Of a DNA stretch of 64,000 nt, positions 61,493-64,000 are shown in pieces. Numbering within the stretch: the first letter of the stretch is position 1; each line of letters opens with the position of its first letter. This DNA comes from Paenibacillus radicibacter. GTDB lineage: Bacteria; Bacillota; Bacilli; Paenibacillales; NBRC-103111. The notes beneath the pieces were generated by a model. The model was given only the letters and a program-made list of their open reading frames with translations, ran no database searches and was not told the DNA's origin. Location of the stretch: the NCBI RefSeq assembly GCF_024721995.1, contig NZ_JANQBC010000009.1, positions 62,001 through 126,000 on the forward strand, in the 5' to 3' direction. The position numbers and the translations under genes are program-made.

Positions 61493-61549
61493 TTAGTTCG
61501 TAATCACCATCATATTAGTAGTTGTTGTCATATTAACTCGGCGTTTCAT
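61493..61549 (-). CDS. Thr-rich leader peptide of the kinase operon
   Basis: An 18-codon frame, MKRRVNMTTTTNMMVITN, has GGGAG upstream of its ATG. It contains four consecutive Thr codons and a fifth Thr plus Ile near the end. It resembles E. coli thrL (MKRISTTITTTIT), which attenuates thrABC. A hairpin (GGCAG/CTGCC near 61460-61485) and the terminator at 61346-61375 follow. Stalling at Thr codons would then permit read-through when Thr-tRNA is low. The folding alternatives were not resolved in full. Confidence 0.85.
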   Translation of the reverse strand: MKRRVNMTTTTNMMVITN

Positions 61550-61582
61550 GCCGCTCACTCCCTTCAAATGCAAGTTATTTCC

Positions 61583-61611
61583 ATTATCAGATATATTATT
61601 TGAAAAGTCAA
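61583..61611 (-). promoter_or_regulatory. Promoter of the Thr leader-kinase transcript
   Basis: On the reverse strand, TTGACT (61606-61611), a 17-bp spacer and GATAAT (61583-61588), about 34 bp before the leader peptide. Confidence 0.72.
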
Positions 61612-61645
61612 TTATTAATCTAATGAAATTCGATATACATCCAAA

Positions 61646-62476
61646 TTAGCATTTAATCGCTTTGAATAATTCGGTTTGCTCTTTAATCCCTTTCTCAGCT
61701 GCGAATCGTTCAATGCTGGAAGCACCGAAGAAGCCTGCGATTCCTTCTGTCTTCGACATGACATAAGCAGCATCATCTGGTTCTGCAATTGGGCCGCCGT
61801 GGCAAATCACCATGATATCCGGATTCACTTCTTTTCCAGCACGGATAATGGCTTCAATACGCTCTACACAATCATCGAGAGTCAGAGCCGTCTTCGCTCC
61901 AATCGTCCCTTTAGTTGTCAATCCCATATGTGCAACGAGGATATCCGCTCCAGCTGCTGCCATTGCTCTTGCTTGCTCTGGATCAAATACGTAAGGAGTC
62001 GTGAGCATGTCCAGCTCATGTGCGATTCGGATCATCTCAACTTCCAGATCATAGCCCATGCCTGTTTCTTCGAGATTCTGTCTGAATACCCCATCAATCA
62101 ATCCAACAGTCGGGAAGTTCTGTACGCCGCTGAATCCTTGGTCTTTCAACTGCTTCAAGTACACTTCCATCACACGAAAAGGATCTGTCCCGCACACTCC
62201 TGCAAGTACTGGGGTATCCTTCACCACAGGTAAAACCTCATAACCCATCTCAACAACAATTTGATTCGCATCCCCATAGGATAACAGCCCTGCGAGTGAA
62301 CCTCTCCCTGCCATTCTGTATCTGCCTGAGTTGTACACTATTAACATATCTGCTCCACCAGCTTCACTGCTCTTGGCTGTAATTCCTGTCCCTGCTCCTA
62401 CTCCTAGTAAGATTTGTCCATTATGAACTTGCTCTTTAAAGGTAGCTACAATTTCTAATCTTGTCTGTTTGTTCAT
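61646..62476 (-). CDS. PEP-hydrolase-like TIM-barrel protein
   Basis: A phosphoenolpyruvate hydrolase-family (PF09370-type) barrel: [46 protein letters not shown], then [13 protein letters not shown] and [17 protein letters not shown] 62476 follows GGGAGG; the frame to 62503 is longer than needed. It is 43 bp downstream of the Tm-1-like gene, its usual partner in fungi and bacteria. The reaction in this operon is not known. Confidence 0.9.
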   Translation of the reverse strand: MNKQTRLEIVATFKEQVHNGQILLGVGAGTGITAKSSEAGGADMLIVYNSGRYRMAGRGSLAGLLSYGDANQIVVEMGYEVLPVVKDTPVLAGVCGTDPFRVMEVYLKQLKDQGFSGVQNFPTVGLIDGVFRQNLEETGMGYDLEVEMIRIAHELDMLTTPYVFDPEQARAMAAAGADILVAHMGLTTKGTIGAKTALTLDDCVERIEAIIRAGKEVNPDIMVICHGGPIAEPDDAAYVMSKTEGIAGFFGASSIERFAAEKGIKEQTELFKAIKC

Positions 62477-62519
62477 CTGAAATTCCTCCCTAATACAATT
62501 CATACCGACTATCTATCAT

Positions 62520-63728
62520 TTAGTTACTCATTAAATCAATTAGCTTCTGTGCTGCGGCTTCCGCAAACTGTACATCATTTATCGCACAATCCATCTCAAT
62601 GAGTTCAACCACATTACGATTAATTCCATTTCTTAATGTATCGAACAATACCTGATCTTCCTCTGGTCCATAGAAGGCTTCACCCTTCACATCAATGCCA
62701 GAAATCCCTTGGAGCGGCAGGATTAAAGCGGTCTTTTCCTTCGCTAAATTGAGCTTCTCCACTAGCTTGTTCCCAATTAATCGGTTTTCTTCAACTGTCG
62801 TTCGCATCAGCGTGACCGTCGGATTATGCTTGTAAAATGTATGTCCCGCAAATTGTGGAGGGATCGTATCATATGGCCCAAAGTTACACATGTCCAGCGC
62901 ACCTACAGATACTACTTGTGGTATATGATTGCGACCGGCTGCCTCCAAGCGATGCGGCCCTGCATTTAGCACACCGCCAATAATTTCATCGGCCCATTCC
63001 GTTGTTGTAAGATCAAGTACCCCTTCGATAAATCCAGCTTCAATGAGTGCTTCCATCGTTCTGCCACCGATTCCTGTCGCATGAAACACTAGCACCTCAT
63101 ACCCTCTTGCTTCTAGGTAGTTGCGAGCTGCTGTTACACATGGCGTTGTTACACCGAACATTGTTGCCGCAATTAAGGGCTTCTTCTCAATCACCTGCGT
63201 ATTCTCAAATTTCACCATTCCTGCAATCGCAAATGCAGCATTCGCAAAGATTTGAGTTGAAATCGAGTTAAGCCCCGCTACATCAACAATCGATGGCATC
63301 ATAACAATATCACTTGTACCAACGTAAGGTGCTGTGTTCCCTGACGCAACTGTCGATACCATCACTTTAGGAACGCCAATTGGCAATGCACGCATCCCCG
63401 GTGTCACAAGTGACGTTCCGCCTGTCCCTCCGAAGGAAATAATTCCATCAAATTTGCCTTGCTTATATAATTCAGGTACGAGCTTCTCCATCCCACGAGA
63501 TAAGACTTCAGTTGCTAGGGCTCTATCCTTCTTCTCAGCGAGCGTCAACATATCCACACCTGCTGCTGCGGCTACTTCATGATTGGATACATCGGGTGTA
63601 AATGAAGGTTCGAATACACCGGTATGGATCGTAAATGTACCAAGTCCCAAGCTTTTGATTAATTGTTGAATATAGAGGTACTCCTCACCTTTTGTGTCAA
63701 ATGTCCCTGCTATTGCAATTGTTTTCAT
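62520..63728 (-). CDS. Tm-1-like ATP-binding (UPF0261) protein
   Basis: The protein starts MKTIAIAGTFDTKGEEYLYIQQLIKSLG and has the GTGGTSLVTPGMRALPIGVPKVMVSTVASGNTAPYVG segment of UPF0261, the family of the tomato Tm-1 resistance protein, with ATP bound between two domains. The C-terminal half includes VLDLTTTEWADEIIGGVLNAGPHRLEAA. With the following PEP-hydrolase-like gene it forms the standard two-gene unit, here probably controlled by the AraC gene upstream. Confidence 0.92.
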   Translation of the reverse strand: MKTIAIAGTFDTKGEEYLYIQQLIKSLGLGTFTIHTGVFEPSFTPDVSNHEVAAAAGVDMLTLAEKKDRALATEVLSRGMEKLVPELYKQGKFDGIISFGGTGGTSLVTPGMRALPIGVPKVMVSTVASGNTAPYVGTSDIVMMPSIVDVAGLNSISTQIFANAAFAIAGMVKFENTQVIEKKPLIAATMFGVTTPCVTAARNYLEARGYEVLVFHATGIGGRTMEALIEAGFIEGVLDLTTTEWADEIIGGVLNAGPHRLEAAGRNHIPQVVSVGALDMCNFGPYDTIPPQFAGHTFYKHNPTVTLMRTTVEENRLIGNKLVEKLNLAKEKTALILPLQGISGIDVKGEAFYGPEEDQVLFDTLRNGINRNVVELIEMDCAINDVQFAEAAAQKLIDLMSN

Positions 63729-63748
63729 TGGTTTAACCTCACTTTCAT

Positions 63749-63783
63749 AAAAAAAAGTATGATTAACTACTACTTAATCATAC
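63749..63783 (-). terminator. Intrinsic terminator of the edge AraC gene
   Basis: GTATGATTAA (63757-63766) pairs with TTAATCATAC (63774-63783), with a T8 tail on the reverse strand. Confidence 0.9.
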
Positions 63784-63796
63784 CGCTGCGGTCCCT

Positions 63797-64000
63797 CTAT
63801 GAAAACGCTTTAATGTCTCCTGTTTTTGTGTTTATGTTAGATTTGTATTGCTTCGGTGTACAACCCTTGTATTTTTTAAACATTTTACTAAACTGTGCAT
63901 AATCCTGATAACCAACAAGCGGCGCGAGCTCGGATAGCTGAATCGGTTCTCGATCTAAGATCTCTGCTGCCTTGTCCATTCGATATTGCACCAGGTACGT
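63797..64000 (-). CDS. AraC-family regulator, C-terminal fragment (cut by window edge)
   Basis: Only the last 67 codons are inside the window. They hold the second AraC helix-turn-helix: TYLVQYRMDKAAEILDREPIQLSELAPLVGYQDYAQFSKMFKKYKGCTPKQY. The frame continues past the edge, so the internal GTG at 63991 is not the true start. It precedes the Tm-1-like/PEP-hydrolase-like operon on the same strand, with a terminator between, and is a plausible regulator of it. Confidence 0.9.
   Translation of the reverse strand, partial: TYLVQYRMDKAAEILDREPIQLSELAPLVGYQDYAQFSKMFKKYKGCTPKQYKSNINTKTGDIKAFS

Noticed and set aside
61676-62233. 185-codon + strand frame opposite the PEP-hydrolase-like gene
   Set aside because: Shadow of a well-supported reverse-strand gene; the translation looks random and lacks any motif.
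1-64000. CRISPR arrays, rRNA, tRNA, prophage or complete insertion sequences
   Set aside because: I saw no regularly spaced repeats, no cloverleaf, no rRNA signature and no transposase with inverted repeats by reading; a covariance and IS search would be decisive.

Overview
The window looks like chromosomal DNA from a Gram-positive, spore-former-type Firmicute, most likely Paenibacillus or a close relative. Evidence: strong AGGAGG-type ribosome binding sites, frequent TTG and GTG starts, T-box leaders, T-tailed intrinsic terminators after most genes, lipoboxes, copper-amine-oxidase-type stalk-domain proteins, an AraC regulator fused to a glycosidase-like domain, and two GH3 beta-glucosidases. 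The species call is inference. I saw no rRNA or tRNA gene, CRISPR array, prophage or intact insertion sequence.

Layout. 1-5.4 kb: two GH3 glycosidases (one cut by the window edge, one circularly permuted and membrane anchored) and an AraC/GH39-like regulator. 5.6-7.1 kb: aspartate-semialdehyde dehydrogenase under a T-box whose specifier reads as lysine. 7.1-10.2 kb: a two-domain isoprenoid synthase fusion and a GNAT enzyme. 10.3-13.3 kb: a PEB1-type amino-acid ABC importer operon. 13.5-15.8 kb: a MoxR ATPase/VWA pair joined at an A9 slippery run, behind a promoter carrying tandem octamers. 15.9-22.9 kb: a large lipoprotein, orphan proteins, a double-cupin oxalate decarboxylase-like protein, an AlaX editing protein and a TMEM86 protein. 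23-25.1 kb: glnS under a glutamine T-box. 25.4-30 kb: a PCYCGC lipoprotein, a two-component system and a polysaccharide deacetylase. 30.1-33.5 kb: YmaF, HIT, LysR, then a frameshifted hisS behind a His-rich leader peptide and attenuator. 33.5-43.6 kb: HxlR regulators, TMEM175, MBL hydrolase, aldo/keto reductase, MFS, GNAT, nitroreductase and TraX. 43.7-44.7 kb: a DUF6530-like/GIY-YIG-like operon with the same octamer-bearing promoter as moxR. 44.8-52.3 kb: K+ antiporter, K+ channel, VOC, PH-domain pair and a pentapeptide protein. 52.4-59 kb: a Tet(M)-like ribosome protection factor with an upstream ORF, HxlR, esterase, SRPBCC, TetR-DoxX and two GNATs. 59-61.6 kb: MFS and a homoserine-kinase-like phosphotransferase behind a Thr-rich leader peptide. 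61.6-64 kb: a Tm-1-like/PEP-hydrolase-like operon and an AraC regulator cut by the edge.

The most interesting signals are regulatory. Two leader-peptide attenuators (His and Thr) sit close to two T-boxes (Lys and Gln), so one region shows two different ways of sensing charged tRNA. The moxR-VWA and GIY-YIG-DUF6530 operons lie 29 kb apart yet share a promoter plus four-octamer leader, which suggests one regulon. The moxR-VWA junction has a classic slippery heptamer and no alternative start for the acidic linker, so a fused product is plausible. The terpene-synthase-like/prenyltransferase fusion is the best candidate for unusual enzymology.
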